A stretch of DNA of 24,359 nucleotides, taken from contig CABQLM010000026.1 in the NCBI GenBank assembly GCA_902465105.1, positions 1 to 24,359 on the forward strand, written 5' to 3'. This DNA comes from an uncultured Collinsella sp. GTDB lineage: Bacteria; Actinomycetota; Coriobacteriia; Coriobacteriales; Coriobacteriaceae. The notes under the pieces are model-generated. The model saw nothing but the letters and a program-made list of their open reading frames with translations, had not been told where the DNA came from and did not search any database. Position 1 is the first letter of the stretch. Each line of letters opens with the position of its first letter. Below, one piece after another: positions 6,520 to 14,182 of this stretch. Made by a program: the position numbers and the translations under genes.

Positions 6520-8499
6520 TTAGTCAATTGGATTGAGCGCGTCGATCTGCGCAAGCCACAAACGCGAACTGGCGTCACTCGGCATACGCCAATCGCCGCG
6601 CGGGCTGAGCGTCACCGAGCCCACCTTGGGACCATCGGGCAGGCAGCTGCGCTTAAACTGCTGGGCAAAGAAGCGACGATAGAACGTACGCAGCCACGTG
6701 TGGACGGTCTTGGCGTCGTAGACACCCTCGAAACTCTTGAGCGCCATGCGGTAGATCTTGCCCGGCTCAAAGCCAAAACGCAGCAGGTAGTAGAGGAAGT
6801 AGTCGTGCAACTCGTACGGGCCCACCAAATCCTCAGTCTTCTGCGCAATCTCGCCGTCGCCCGTGGGCGGCAGAAGCTCGGGAGATACCGGCGTATCGAG
6901 GATATCGAGCAAGACCTCGGCAATACGCCCGCCAAAGACATCAGCCGCATAGCGCACCAGATGGCGCACAAGCGTCTTGGGCACGCTCGCATTGACGGCA
7001 TACATGCTCATGTGGTCGCCGTTATAGGTGGCCCAGCCGAGCGCCAGCTCCGACAGATCGCCCGTACCGATGACAAAACCGCCAGCCTGGTTGGCCAGAT
7101 CCATCAGAATCTGCGTGCGCTCGCGGGCCTGGCTGTTCTCGTAAGTCACGTCCTGCACGGCAGGATCGTGCTCAATGTCCTTGAAGTGCTGCTCCACGGC
7201 CGCGTGGATCGAAACCTCGCGGAAGCTCACACCCAGGTCGCGGGCGAGCGACTCGGCATTCGACTTGGTGCGATGCGTCGTGCCAAAGCCGGGCATGGAC
7301 ACGGCCGTGATACCGGTGCGCGGCAGCCCCAGCGCATCAAAGGCGCGCACGGTCACAAGCAGTGCCAACGTGGAGTCCAGGCCGCCCGAAAGACCGATGA
7401 CGGCCGCCTTGGTACCCGTATGGGCAAGGCGGGTCTTGAGGCCGGCGGTCTGCAGGTCGAGGATGGTCTCGCAACGCTCGGCCAGGTCGCCATGGTCGGC
7501 CGGCACAAAGGGCGCGCGGGGGAAGACACGGTCGATGTCGCAGGCGTTGCGCAGGACGGGAGCCTCGGAGAGTGTGCTCTCAAAAGAGAACTCAACGGTC
7601 GTGGCCTCCGGCGCATCGTCCGCGCGCGCCCACGTCGTCGAGCGGCGGCGCTCGGCAACCAGACGGTCAAGATCGACATCGGCGACGGCCATATCGCAGG
7701 TAAGCAGTTTGGTGGCGGCGAGCTTGGAGCCGTTTTCGTAGATAAGGTTCTCGCCCGCAAAGACCATATCGGTCGTGGACTCGCCCTCGCTCGCATCCGC
7801 ATAGGCATAGGCGCAGTACAGGCGTGCGCTTTGGTTAGAGATAAGGCTGCGGCGATAGTCTGCCTTACCGATGATCTCGTCGGAAGCAGAGGGGTTGAGG
7901 ATCACCGTAGCGCCGGCAAGCGCCATCTCGGTCGAAGGGGGCGCCGGCACCCACAGGTCCTCGCAGACCTCAACGCCCAGCACCATATCCTCGGCACCTT
8001 CATCACAGCAGCGGTAGACAAGCCCCGAACCCAGCGGGACCGGACCCTGACCGGCAAACTCGACCCACGCGGGATCTGCGGGCGCCGGAGCAAACCAGCG
8101 GCGCTCGTAGAACTCGCCATAGTTGGGCAGATACTTCTTGGCCGTGAGGCCCAAAAGCTCACCCGCGCAGCACACGGCGGCGCAGTTGTAGATATTCTCG
8201 GCAACTGCAACGGGAAGACCAATGGTAAAGACAATCGGCAGCTCACGAGTCTCGTCGAGGATATGCGCCAGAGCAGCCTCACAGGCATGAAGCAGCGTGC
8301 GGTTATGGAACAGGTCGGCCGCGGTATAGCCGGTCAGGTTAAGCTCGGGCAGCACCAGCGCGCGAACGCCGCGCTCGGCAGCCTCGCGAACAGCCGCCAG
8401 CGCAACCTCGGCATTGCCTTCGACATCGGCCACGCGAATCTGCGGTGAGGCCGCCGCCACACGCAAAAAGCCATCAGACTGAGAAAGGTGAAGATTCAT
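6520..8499 (-). CDS. nadE: Glutamine-dependent NAD(+) synthetase
   Basis: 659-aa two-domain enzyme that makes NAD+ from nicotinic acid adenine dinucleotide, ATP and glutamine. The N-terminal nitrilase-type glutaminase (about 10-290) has its Glu-Lys-Cys triad: Glu52 in LPELNLTGY, a Lys in TAKKYLPNYGEFYE (about 121-122) and Cys179 in GVEVCEDLW. The C-terminal synthetase (about 335-650) has the ATP-pyrophosphatase loop SGGLDS (371-376), ENSQARERTQILMDLAN, GTGDLSELALGW and the GDHMSMYAVNASVPKTLV stretch. Length fits the long, ammonia-channelling NadE type rather than the short ammonia-dependent one. I chose the ATG at 8499 because AGGAGC is 7 nt upstream; the frame is open to 8526. A strong terminator follows (6420-6451). 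Confidence 0.95.
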   Translation of the reverse strand: MNLHLSQSDGFLRVAAASPQIRVADVEGNAEVALAAVREAAERGVRALVLPELNLTGYTAADLFHNRTLLHACEAALAHILDETRELPIVFTIGLPVAVAENIYNCAAVCCAGELLGLTAKKYLPNYGEFYERRWFAPAPADPAWVEFAGQGPVPLGSGLVYRCCDEGAEDMVLGVEVCEDLWVPAPPSTEMALAGATVILNPSASDEIIGKADYRRSLISNQSARLYCAYAYADASEGESTTDMVFAGENLIYENGSKLAATKLLTCDMAVADVDLDRLVAERRRSTTWARADDAPEATTVEFSFESTLSEAPVLRNACDIDRVFPRAPFVPADHGDLAERCETILDLQTAGLKTRLAHTGTKAAVIGLSGGLDSTLALLVTVRAFDALGLPRTGITAVSMPGFGTTHRTKSNAESLARDLGVSFREVSIHAAVEQHFKDIEHDPAVQDVTYENSQARERTQILMDLANQAGGFVIGTGDLSELALGWATYNGDHMSMYAVNASVPKTLVRHLVRYAADVFGGRIAEVLLDILDTPVSPELLPPTGDGEIAQKTEDLVGPYELHDYFLYYLLRFGFEPGKIYRMALKSFEGVYDAKTVHTWLRTFYRRFFAQQFKRSCLPDGPKVGSVTLSPRGDWRMPSDASSRLWLAQIDALNPID

Positions 8500-8562
8500 A
8501 AGAATGCTCCTGTGCGTAGACGCCATTCACAACAATTAGCAAGCCCTATTGTAGTTCAACCG

Positions 8563-8701
8563 CCGGGTGTAACCGCATCCCACCAACTTGGTGAGCTATT
8601 GATGAGTTGATGGTATCTGTTAAATGTCACGTACGATTCACATCTGGTGGGTACCCTGATGGCTACATGAAACGAAGCAGATTTACACCGGGAGGGTCCC
8701 G
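8563..8701 (+). promoter_or_regulatory. Structured 5' leader before the 8703 gene
   Basis: Nested pairings: GGTGTAA (8566-8572) with TTACACC (8683-8689), enclosing CCCACCA (8579-8585) with TGGTGGG (8645-8651). The 3' strand of the outer stem touches a small hairpin, CGGGA-GGG-TCCCG (8689-8701), that contains the ribosome binding site. No known riboswitch class was recognised; the pairings are short and could be chance. Confidence 0.35.
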
Positions 8702-8702
8702 C

Positions 8703-9647
8703 ATGACAACCAAGTACACCGACGCACCGCGCACGCGCGTCATGACACCGGCCGCGCTCAACAACGGCGTTCACGAAAACCATTCCATCGGACAGACCAT
8801 GGCCATCGCGCCCAAAAAGGGCCTGTTCGATGACATTTCCATTCCCCAAATCATCGCCGGCGCTGCAGCCGCCGCCACAAGCGTCGCGCTTGCCTCCAAG
8901 ATCGGTATCGCTGGTTCAGTAATTGGTGCCGCCGTGAGCTCGGTCATCACCGTTGTGTCCTCACAGGTCTATCGCCACTTTATCTCTGCCAGCGCCAAAG
9001 CCCTCAAAGGTACGCACGCCGACGTCGACTACCCCGCCGGCGCCTATGAGCCCGTTGAGTTTAATGCCGAGGAGCACCTGGGCGGCGCCGCGACTACGCA
9101 GGAGATGCGCCAGATTGCGGGGCGCGCGACCACGGCACGCGTCGCTCCCAACAGCCTGCGCGCCAAGGCGGCGGCAGAGCGCAGCCAGACGCAAAAGAAG
9201 GTCATCATCTTCTCGATCGCCATCGCCATCGTCGCGGTCATCGCCTGCACCGGTGCCATCCTTATCACCACCGCCGGTGAGGGTCTGGGCGAGCGTCCCG
9301 AGCCAATCCTTTCGTCGCGCACGACCGAGCACGATGCGGATAGCACTGGTCAATCGCAAAGCCAGCAGGACGACTCGCAGGGCACCTCCGCATCCACCGA
9401 CTCGTCCTCGAACACCCCTGATCAGTCGCAGAGCGCTGATTCCTCTGCGAACAGCGGCGGCACGCAATCCGGCACGACCGACTCAAGCCAAACGACTGAC
9501 GGCTCTCAACCGAGCACGGGTGACCAGACGAGCGGCAATACATCGGGCACGAGTTCCACCGACAATAACAACACCGACAGCTCGAGCGGAACCGCGTCCG
9601 GCACAGCATCTGACAGCTCGAGCCAAGGCGCGGCATCGGGCAACTAA
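8703..9647 (+). CDS. Membrane protein with Ser/Thr-rich C-terminal tail, unknown function
   Basis: 314 aa, not recognised. Residues 48-88 are hydrophobic and small-residue rich (IIAGAAAAATSVALASKIGI then GSVIGAAVSSVITVVSS) and could form one or two membrane helices. Residues 100-166 are hydrophilic and Arg/Lys/Glu-containing. Residues 167-189 (VIIFSIAIAIVAVIACTGAI and onward) form a clear transmembrane segment. Residues about 203-314 are almost entirely Ser, Thr, Gly, Asn, Gln and Asp, a disordered tail that is probably outside the cell. No LPXTG motif is present. I chose the ATG at 8703 for the GGGAGG just upstream; the frame stays open to 8607 but that part has no coding features. A terminator-like hairpin follows. 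Divergent from nadE. Confidence 0.75.
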   Translation: MTTKYTDAPRTRVMTPAALNNGVHENHSIGQTMAIAPKKGLFDDISIPQIIAGAAAAATSVALASKIGIAGSVIGAAVSSVITVVSSQVYRHFISASAKALKGTHADVDYPAGAYEPVEFNAEEHLGGAATTQEMRQIAGRATTARVAPNSLRAKAAAERSQTQKKVIIFSIAIAIVAVIACTGAILITTAGEGLGERPEPILSSRTTEHDADSTGQSQSQQDDSQGTSASTDSSSNTPDQSQSADSSANSGGTQSGTTDSSQTTDGSQPSTGDQTSGNTSGTSSTDNNNTDSSSGTASGTASDSSSQGAASGN

Positions 9648-9681
9648 GCACGTTTGCCCCTCATAGATAACCGACCTGCAT

Positions 9682-9714
9682 AACGGGCGCGAACCGGCAA
9701 CGGTCGCGCCCGTT
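9682..9714 (+). terminator. Terminator-like hairpin after the 8703 gene
   Basis: AACGGGCGCG (9682-9691) pairs with CGCGCCCGTT (9705-9714); inside, ACCG-GCAA-CGGT adds four pairs across a one-base bulge. The T-run is short (GTTTGCC). It lies 34 nt past the stop. Confidence 0.7.
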
Positions 9715-9785
9715 TGCCTTGGGCGACGAGATGGCAAGCCCCGCGCGATGGTAAGATGCTTTGGTGTGTAAAGAGGAGATTTGCC

Positions 9786-11093
9786 ATGAGCAAGACAATA
9801 GTTAAGCCCACGCTATCGCTGGGCAACCACATCTATCTGTATCGCCTGCTGCGCGACGCGATTGGGTGCGGTAAGCAAACGTTTATGACGCAGGTCGAGG
9901 AGGCACTCGCCGACGGCGACATGGCCGCTTATGACCTAGGCTTCGAGTCCACGCGCGAGCTGCTCGAGGAGCTCGACGACTGCATTAAGCTGACTGTCTT
10001 TAAGGGCGGTCGCCTGTATGCCACCGTCATCGCCAACGAGACTTGGGATGCCGCCCTTGCCAAAGGCGAGGACAAGCCCAAAGCTGCCAAGGGCGCCAAG
10101 CAGTCCTACAAAAAGAAAAAGCGCGGCGAGAAGGACCTCAAGGCCGTGCGCCCCAAGCACGTTAAGCGTCCCGAGCCAGAAGCCATGGTTGAAGTCGTGC
10201 CGGAACCCGAGCCCGAGACAGAGATCGAAGTCGCTATTGAGGTAACAGCAGAAGCCGAAACCGAAATCGCCGCCACGACCGATCCCGAAGTCATATCAGA
10301 GCAGGAAGCCACTGCGGAGCTCAACGAGGCTCCCAAGTCGACAACCGAAGAAGCCGCCAACCAACCCAAGACGCCTGCGTTCCAAAACAGCGATGTCTTT
10401 GGCGACGAGGCCGAGGACGATCAGCCCGACGAGTCCGCCGATCAAGACGCTACCGAGTCGACGCCGGAGCCCGAGACGCCGCAGCCCGCCATCTCGCTCA
10501 CGGTCGTCTATGACCCCGAGAACGCAAACGCCGGCATCACCACCATGGCATCCACGCCCATCGAGGCAAAGTCGAGCGTCGAGAACGAGAACGCGATGCA
10601 GGTTGAGGTTGAAACTGCAGCTGCAGACGCGCCCGTCACCGTGGAGCCCGCAGATTCCGCGATCAAGCCGAAAACGACGCCGGAGTCCGCACCCGTCATC
10701 GAGTCCGTGACCACCTCTGCTTGCGACCATATTCCCGCACCAGCACCGGTTTCGGCACCCGCAGCGGCCCCAACCCCCGCACCTGCAGCGCCCGCCATCC
10801 CCAAGGACTTCCCCGTCGATTTCACAACCGAGGTCTTCTGCCCCGGCCCGCTTCTGCACCAGCTGTCGACCTATCTCCCCTACGGCGCCGACACCCTCGG
10901 CATCGTCGGCGAGTACTACTGGATCGCCCGCGAGGGCGGTACCATCGAGGCCGCGCGAAACCGCGCAATCTTCCCCCTGCGCTACACGCAGGCCGGCGAG
11001 CGCCACGAAGTCACCGTGCGCATCCGCCGCAACACCACCGGCGGTCTCGGAGCCGCCTGGGCCATCGACAAAGTCGAAGAACCCGAGCAGTAA
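9786..11093 (+). CDS. Uncharacterised protein: N-terminal globular domain, long acidic linker, C-terminal domain
   Basis: 435 aa, not recognised. Residues 8-92 look globular (LSLGNHIYLYRLLRDAIGCG, then YDLGFESTRELLEELDDCIK and LYATVIANETWDAAL); the shape loosely recalls an OST-HTH/LOTUS fold, an impression only. Residues 97-128 are very Lys/Arg-rich. Residues 129-335 are low complexity, rich in Glu, Pro, Ala and Thr (EPEPETEIEV, APAPVSAPAAAPTPAPAAPA), probably disordered. Residues 338-435 are a second compact domain (FTTEVFCPGPLLHQLSTYLP, LGIVGEYYWIAREGGTIEAA, VRIRRNTTGGLG). There is no signal peptide or membrane segment. GAGGAG lies 8 nt before the ATG at 9786, which beats the upstream in-frame start at 9714. 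TGGTAAGAT (9748-9756) could be an extended -10. It has its own terminator. Confidence 0.8.
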   Translation: MSKTIVKPTLSLGNHIYLYRLLRDAIGCGKQTFMTQVEEALADGDMAAYDLGFESTRELLEELDDCIKLTVFKGGRLYATVIANETWDAALAKGEDKPKAAKGAKQSYKKKKRGEKDLKAVRPKHVKRPEPEAMVEVVPEPEPETEIEVAIEVTAEAETEIAATTDPEVISEQEATAELNEAPKSTTEEAANQPKTPAFQNSDVFGDEAEDDQPDESADQDATESTPEPETPQPAISLTVVYDPENANAGITTMASTPIEAKSSVENENAMQVEVETAAADAPVTVEPADSAIKPKTTPESAPVIESVTTSACDHIPAPAPVSAPAAAPTPAPAAPAIPKDFPVDFTTEVFCPGPLLHQLSTYLPYGADTLGIVGEYYWIAREGGTIEAARNRAIFPLRYTQAGERHEVTVRIRRNTTGGLGAAWAIDKVEEPEQ

Positions 11094-11097
11094 CGAC

Positions 11098-11136
11098 AAA
11101 CGGCTCAAATCCAAATCAGGATTTGAGCCGTTTTTA
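11098..11136 (+). terminator. Intrinsic terminator after the 9786 gene
   Basis: Stem AAACGGCTCAAATCC / GGATTTGAGCCGTTT around loop AAATCA, followed by further T and TATTTG. It begins 5 nt past the TAA stop. Confidence 0.92.
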
Positions 11137-11164
11137 TTTGTTGATGTTGCGTAACCAACAGCGA

Positions 11165-11264
11165 GCGGGCCGCAAGTGCCCCAGGTTGCCGTGAAAGAGG
11201 AGCGACGCGTACTTCGGTACGCGAGCGACGGTTTGAACGGCAAGATGGGGTACTTGCGGCCCGC
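11165..11264 (+). repeat. Structured element, copy 2 (large stem-loop with UUCG hairpin)
   Basis: The outer stem is GCGGGCCGCAAGTGCCCCA (11165-11183) with TGGGGTACTTGCGGCCCGC (11246-11264), perfect as plus RNA with one G-U pair but with an A-C mismatch on minus, favouring plus as the folded strand. The inner stem is TTGCCGT / ACGGCAA, then GAAAGAGGAG, then the hairpin GCGTAC-TTCG-GTACGC (11206-11221). The inner core matches copy 1 (1446-1543, opposite strand) almost base for base. In copy 1 the inner stem is TGACGT / ACGTCA, a compensatory change. Confidence 0.75.
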
Positions 11265-11277
11265 GCAGCGTCGAGCA

Positions 11278-11305
11278 GTTACGCGGTTTGGTAAAACCGC
11301 GTAAC
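11278..11305. repeat. 28-nt palindrome, copy 2 (hairpin A)
   Basis: Exact reverse complement of 1358-1385: GTTACGCGGTTT / AAACCGCGTAAC around GGTA. It ends three bases from the ettA stop codon (minus). TCGACGCTGC on minus (11265-11274) links it to the structured element, in the same order as at copy 1. Confidence 0.9.
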
Positions 11306-11308
11306 AAA

Positions 11309-12988
11309 TTAGTCGCGCGTGAGCTTGCGGTGGATACGATGCGGCTGGGCTGCGTCCTCGCCCAAGCGCTCGATACGGTTGGCCTGATAGGCCTCAAAGT
11401 TGCCCTCAAACCAATACCAGTTGCCCGGGTTCTCGTCGGTGCCCTCCCACGCCAGGATGTGCGTGGCAACGCGGTCCAGAAACATACGGTCGTGGCTAAT
11501 GACCACCGAGCAGCCCGGGAACTCGAGCAGCGCCGCCTCGAGCGAGGACAGCGTCTCGACGTCGAGATCGTTCGTGGGCTCGTCGAGGAGCAGCAGGTTG
11601 CCGCCCTGCTTGAGCGTAAGCGCCAGGTTCAGACGGTTACGCTCGCCACCGGAGAGTACGCCAGCGCGCTTCTGCTGGTCCTGGCCCTTAAAGCCAAAGC
11701 TCGCCACATAAGCGCGGCTCGGAACCTCGGTCTCGCCGACCATCATGTGGTCCAGGCCGTCCGAGACGACCTCCCATAGGTTCTTATCGGGGTCGATGCC
11801 GGAACGGTTCTGGTCGACGTAAGAAATCTTGACGGTCTCGCCCACCTCGAGCTCGCCCGAAGTCAGCGGCTCCAGACCCACAATCGTCTTGAACAGCGTG
11901 GTCTTACCGACACCGTTGGGACCGATCACGCCCACGATGCCGTTGCGCGGCAGGGTGAACGAAAGGTCATCGATGAGCACGCGGCCATCGAACTCCTTGT
12001 GCAGATGATGGGCCTCGAGCACCTTGTTGCCCAAACGCGGGCCCACAGGGATGCGGATGTCGGTCCAGTCGAGCTTCTGGCTTGCGCGGGCCTCGGCCTC
12101 CATCTCCTCGTAGCGAGCCAGACGGGCCTTGTTCTTTGCCTGGCGAGCTTTGGGCGAGCTGCGTACCCACTCGAGCTCGGCCTCCATGCGCTTGGCGAGC
12201 TTGGCATCGCGGTTGCCCTGTGCCTCGATACGGGCGGCCTTGGTCTCCAGATACGTGGAGTAGTTGCCCTTGTAGGGATAAAGGTGACCGCGGTCAACCT
12301 CGCAGATCCACTCGGCAACGTTATCCAGGAAGTAGCGATCGTGCGTGACGGCAAGCACCGCGCCCTGGTAGTTGTGCAGGAAGTGCTCGAGCCACAGGAT
12401 CGACTCGGCGTCCAGGTGGTTTGTGGGCTCATCGAGCAGCAGCAGGTCGGGAGCCTCGAGCAGCAGCTTGCACAGAGCCACGCGGCGACGCTCGCCGCCG
12501 GAAAGCACGTTGACCGGCATGTCAGAATCGGGCAGCTGCAGGGCGTCCATGGCCTGGCCGAGCTTGGAATCGATATCCCAGCCGTCGGCGGCGTCGATCT
12601 CGTCCTGGAGCTTGCCCATCTCGGCCATGAGGGCGTCCATGTCACAATCCGGGTCGCACATCTCCTCGCCGATCTTGTTAAAGCGATCGACCTTGGCAAT
12701 CATGTCACCAAATGCCATGCGCACGTTCTCGATGACGGTCTTGTCGTCGTCGAGCGGCGGCTCCTGCTGCAGGATACCCACGGTGTAGCCAGGGGTGAGC
12801 CTGGCATCGCCGTTGGAGACCTCCTCGATGCCGGCCATGATCTTGAGCAGGGTCGACTTGCCCATACCGTTGGGGCCCACGACGCCGATCTTGGCACCGG
12901 GGTAGAAGCTCAGGGTCACGTCGTCAAGGATTACCTTGTCGCCATGGGCCTTGCGAGCCTGATACATCTGGTAGATAAACTCCGCCAT
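11309..12988 (-). CDS. ettA: Energy-dependent translational throttle protein (ABC-F ATPase)
   Basis: 559-aa soluble protein with two ABC domains and no membrane part. EttA binds the ribosomal E site and couples translation to the ATP/ADP ratio. The opening AEFIYQMYQARKAHGDK is EttA-specific. First cassette: Walker A GPNGMGKST (38-46), signature LSGGERRRVAL (162-172), Walker B LLLLDEPTNHLD (182-193). The insert at about 95-140 is the EttA arm, and a charged linker (about 240-320) separates the cassettes. Second cassette: GPNGVGKTT, LSGGERNRL, LLLLDEPTNDLD, then ISHDRMFLD. The C-terminal FEGNFEAYQANRIERLG is also typical. Length matches E. coli EttA (555 aa). AAAGGAT lies 10 nt before the ATG. 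The stop is followed by hairpin A (11278-11305). Confidence 0.95.
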   Translation of the reverse strand: MAEFIYQMYQARKAHGDKVILDDVTLSFYPGAKIGVVGPNGMGKSTLLKIMAGIEEVSNGDARLTPGYTVGILQQEPPLDDDKTVIENVRMAFGDMIAKVDRFNKIGEEMCDPDCDMDALMAEMGKLQDEIDAADGWDIDSKLGQAMDALQLPDSDMPVNVLSGGERRRVALCKLLLEAPDLLLLDEPTNHLDAESILWLEHFLHNYQGAVLAVTHDRYFLDNVAEWICEVDRGHLYPYKGNYSTYLETKAARIEAQGNRDAKLAKRMEAELEWVRSSPKARQAKNKARLARYEEMEAEARASQKLDWTDIRIPVGPRLGNKVLEAHHLHKEFDGRVLIDDLSFTLPRNGIVGVIGPNGVGKTTLFKTIVGLEPLTSGELEVGETVKISYVDQNRSGIDPDKNLWEVVSDGLDHMMVGETEVPSRAYVASFGFKGQDQQKRAGVLSGGERNRLNLALTLKQGGNLLLLDEPTNDLDVETLSSLEAALLEFPGCSVVISHDRMFLDRVATHILAWEGTDENPGNWYWFEGNFEAYQANRIERLGEDAAQPHRIHRKLTRD

Positions 12989-13079
12989 TTGTCTGTTTTA
13001 TCCTTTCTACCTGCTGTTTCCATATTCTTGTTTCGCTTTAGTGGAAACGAAATGAGGAAACCGGCTCTGAAGCTTAACG

Positions 13080-13106
13080 AAAAAGGGGCATGGTTGCCCA
13101 CACCCC
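13080..13106 (-). terminator. Intrinsic terminator after sdpI
   Basis: On minus, GGGGTGTGG-GCAA-CCATGCCCC forms a 9-bp stem with two G-U pairs and a GCAA tetraloop, followed by five T (13084-13080). It separates sdpRI from ettA. The rest of 12989-13172 shows only a small TTTCG/CGAAA palindrome (13031-13052). Confidence 0.85.
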
Positions 13107-13172
13107 CTAATACTACCTGGGAAAAGTCCCCCGGAACACACTATGAACTGCGTACGCTAGTTTTCCGCAACC

Positions 13173-13877
13173 TTAACGAGCGGCTCGCTGCGATTTACGC
13201 CACAGCAGATATGAGTAGACGTAGACGGCTCCGACCGAACCAAACGCCAGCACCGCAATCACCGCGGCGACGACTTCACTCGAAAGCACGCTACCCGCCA
13301 CGCCCATCACAATCAGGCCAAAGCCCAGCACCATAAAGCAGGCACCGCCAAAGCGCTGCGTACGGCGCCAGTTCTCGGGATCGGCAAGCGCCCAAGGCGT
13401 CTTGATACCGAGCGTATAGTTCTGCTTCACACGCGGCAAGTAGTTGCCTACGCCGATGAACAGCAAACCGACAACACCGGAAATCAGCACGTTAACCGAA
13501 CCGACCGCCGGCACCACGCCCCAGACCGTAAGCTCTCCCAGCCAGCTTATGGCGCACATGAACAAGGTGAAGGCGATTACGAAGCCCTGATAGAACTTGC
13601 CTGAGGTTCGATATGCCTCACCTTTGGGGTCAATGCGTGGCACTACGCAGAACATTGCGAGAAGCGCCAGAGGCAGCACGCCGAGCGCGGAGGCCATCCA
13701 GCTAGGACCCCAACCGTCGACGGCGCCGTTCGCGCCCCAGTGCGTGGGAATCTGCGCCGGCAAGCTCGGCATCACCATGAGGTGCGCTACGACATTGGCG
13801 ACGCACAGAGCGATCAGCGCAATCCACACACGCCGCGATACCCCCGTGGCGTGAATGCCCTTGTTTTCGTTATTCAT
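13173..13877 (-). CDS. sdpI: SdpI-family membrane immunity-like protein
   Basis: 234-aa integral membrane protein. Residues about 14-60 are a DUF1648 module: a first helix (WIALIALCVANVVAHLMVM) then LPAQIPTHWGANGAVDGWG. The SdpI domain follows with helices near 65, 100, 130 and its signature NYTLGIKTPWALADPENWRRT (about 165-185), then two more helices. In Bacillus subtilis SdpI confers immunity to the SdpC toxin and controls SdpR by membrane sequestration. No sdpC-like toxin is in the window, so the role here may be general envelope stress. I chose the ATG at 13877: GGAAGG is 8 nt upstream and the start overlaps the sdpR stop by 8 nt, implying translational coupling. A GTG at 13886 is the alternative. 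Confidence 0.88.
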   Translation of the reverse strand: MNNENKGIHATGVSRRVWIALIALCVANVVAHLMVMPSLPAQIPTHWGANGAVDGWGPSWMASALGVLPLALLAMFCVVPRIDPKGEAYRTSGKFYQGFVIAFTLFMCAISWLGELTVWGVVPAVGSVNVLISGVVGLLFIGVGNYLPRVKQNYTLGIKTPWALADPENWRRTQRFGGACFMVLGFGLIVMGVAGSVLSSEVVAAVIAVLAFGSVGAVYVYSYLLWRKSQRAAR

Positions 13878-14148
13878 CCTTATCACCTTCCGTGTTTGTA
13901 AAGCCCATAAACCAACCGATCAAGTCCTGCATGACGGTGGTGTTTAAGCTGTAAACGATGTTTTGGCCATGGCGTTCGTCGGTCACCAACCCGGCGTTTT
14001 TGAGCGTCGCCAAGTGATGGCTCAACGACGGCTTGCTGATGTCAAAATGCTCGGCAAGCTCCCCGGCCGTGCGATTGCCCTCGCGCAGCAGTTCCAAAAT
14101 GTGACGCCGTGTAGGATCGGCCAGCGCTTTAAAACCCTCTCCCGGCAT
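13870..14148 (-). CDS. sdpR: ArsR/SdpR-family transcriptional repressor
   Basis: 92-aa winged-helix regulator. FKALADPTRRHILELLREG (6-24) opens the domain, and AGELAEHFDISKPSLSHHLATLKNAGLV (28-55) is the recognition helix-turn-helix. ERHGQNIVYSLNTTVMQDLIGWFMGF is the wing and dimer helix. There is no metal-binding CxC pair (ELCVCDL in ArsR/SmtB), which fits the SdpR branch, and 92 aa is close to B. subtilis SdpR (90 aa). AGGAGG is 5 nt before the ATG at 14148; an in-frame GTG at 14184 overlaps the promoter and is unlikely. sdpI follows with an 8-nt overlap. A palindrome over its own promoter (14197-14220) suggests autorepression. Confidence 0.92.
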   Translation of the reverse strand: MPGEGFKALADPTRRHILELLREGNRTAGELAEHFDISKPSLSHHLATLKNAGLVTDERHGQNIVYSLNTTVMQDLIGWFMGFTNTEGDKDE

Positions 14149-14182
14149 AGGACCTCCTCTCATCATTTCGTTCGACGCGCAC

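Noticed and set aside
6700..8448. Long open frame (582 codons) on plus opposite nadE
   Set aside because: It is antisense to a well-supported NadE; its translation is rich in Arg, His and Gly with no family motif, typical of the complementary frame of GC-rich genes.
9265..9651. Minus-strand frames opposite the Ser/Thr-rich tail of the 8703 gene
   Set aside because: Antisense of a low-complexity coding stretch; no start signal or motif.
13031..13052. TTTCG/CGAAA palindrome upstream of ettA as an operator
   Set aside because: Only five base pairs with a long spacer; likely chance.
11999..13336. 445-codon open frame on plus opposite ettA and sdpI
   Set aside because: It covers two unrelated genes and a terminator on the other strand; no RBS or motif.
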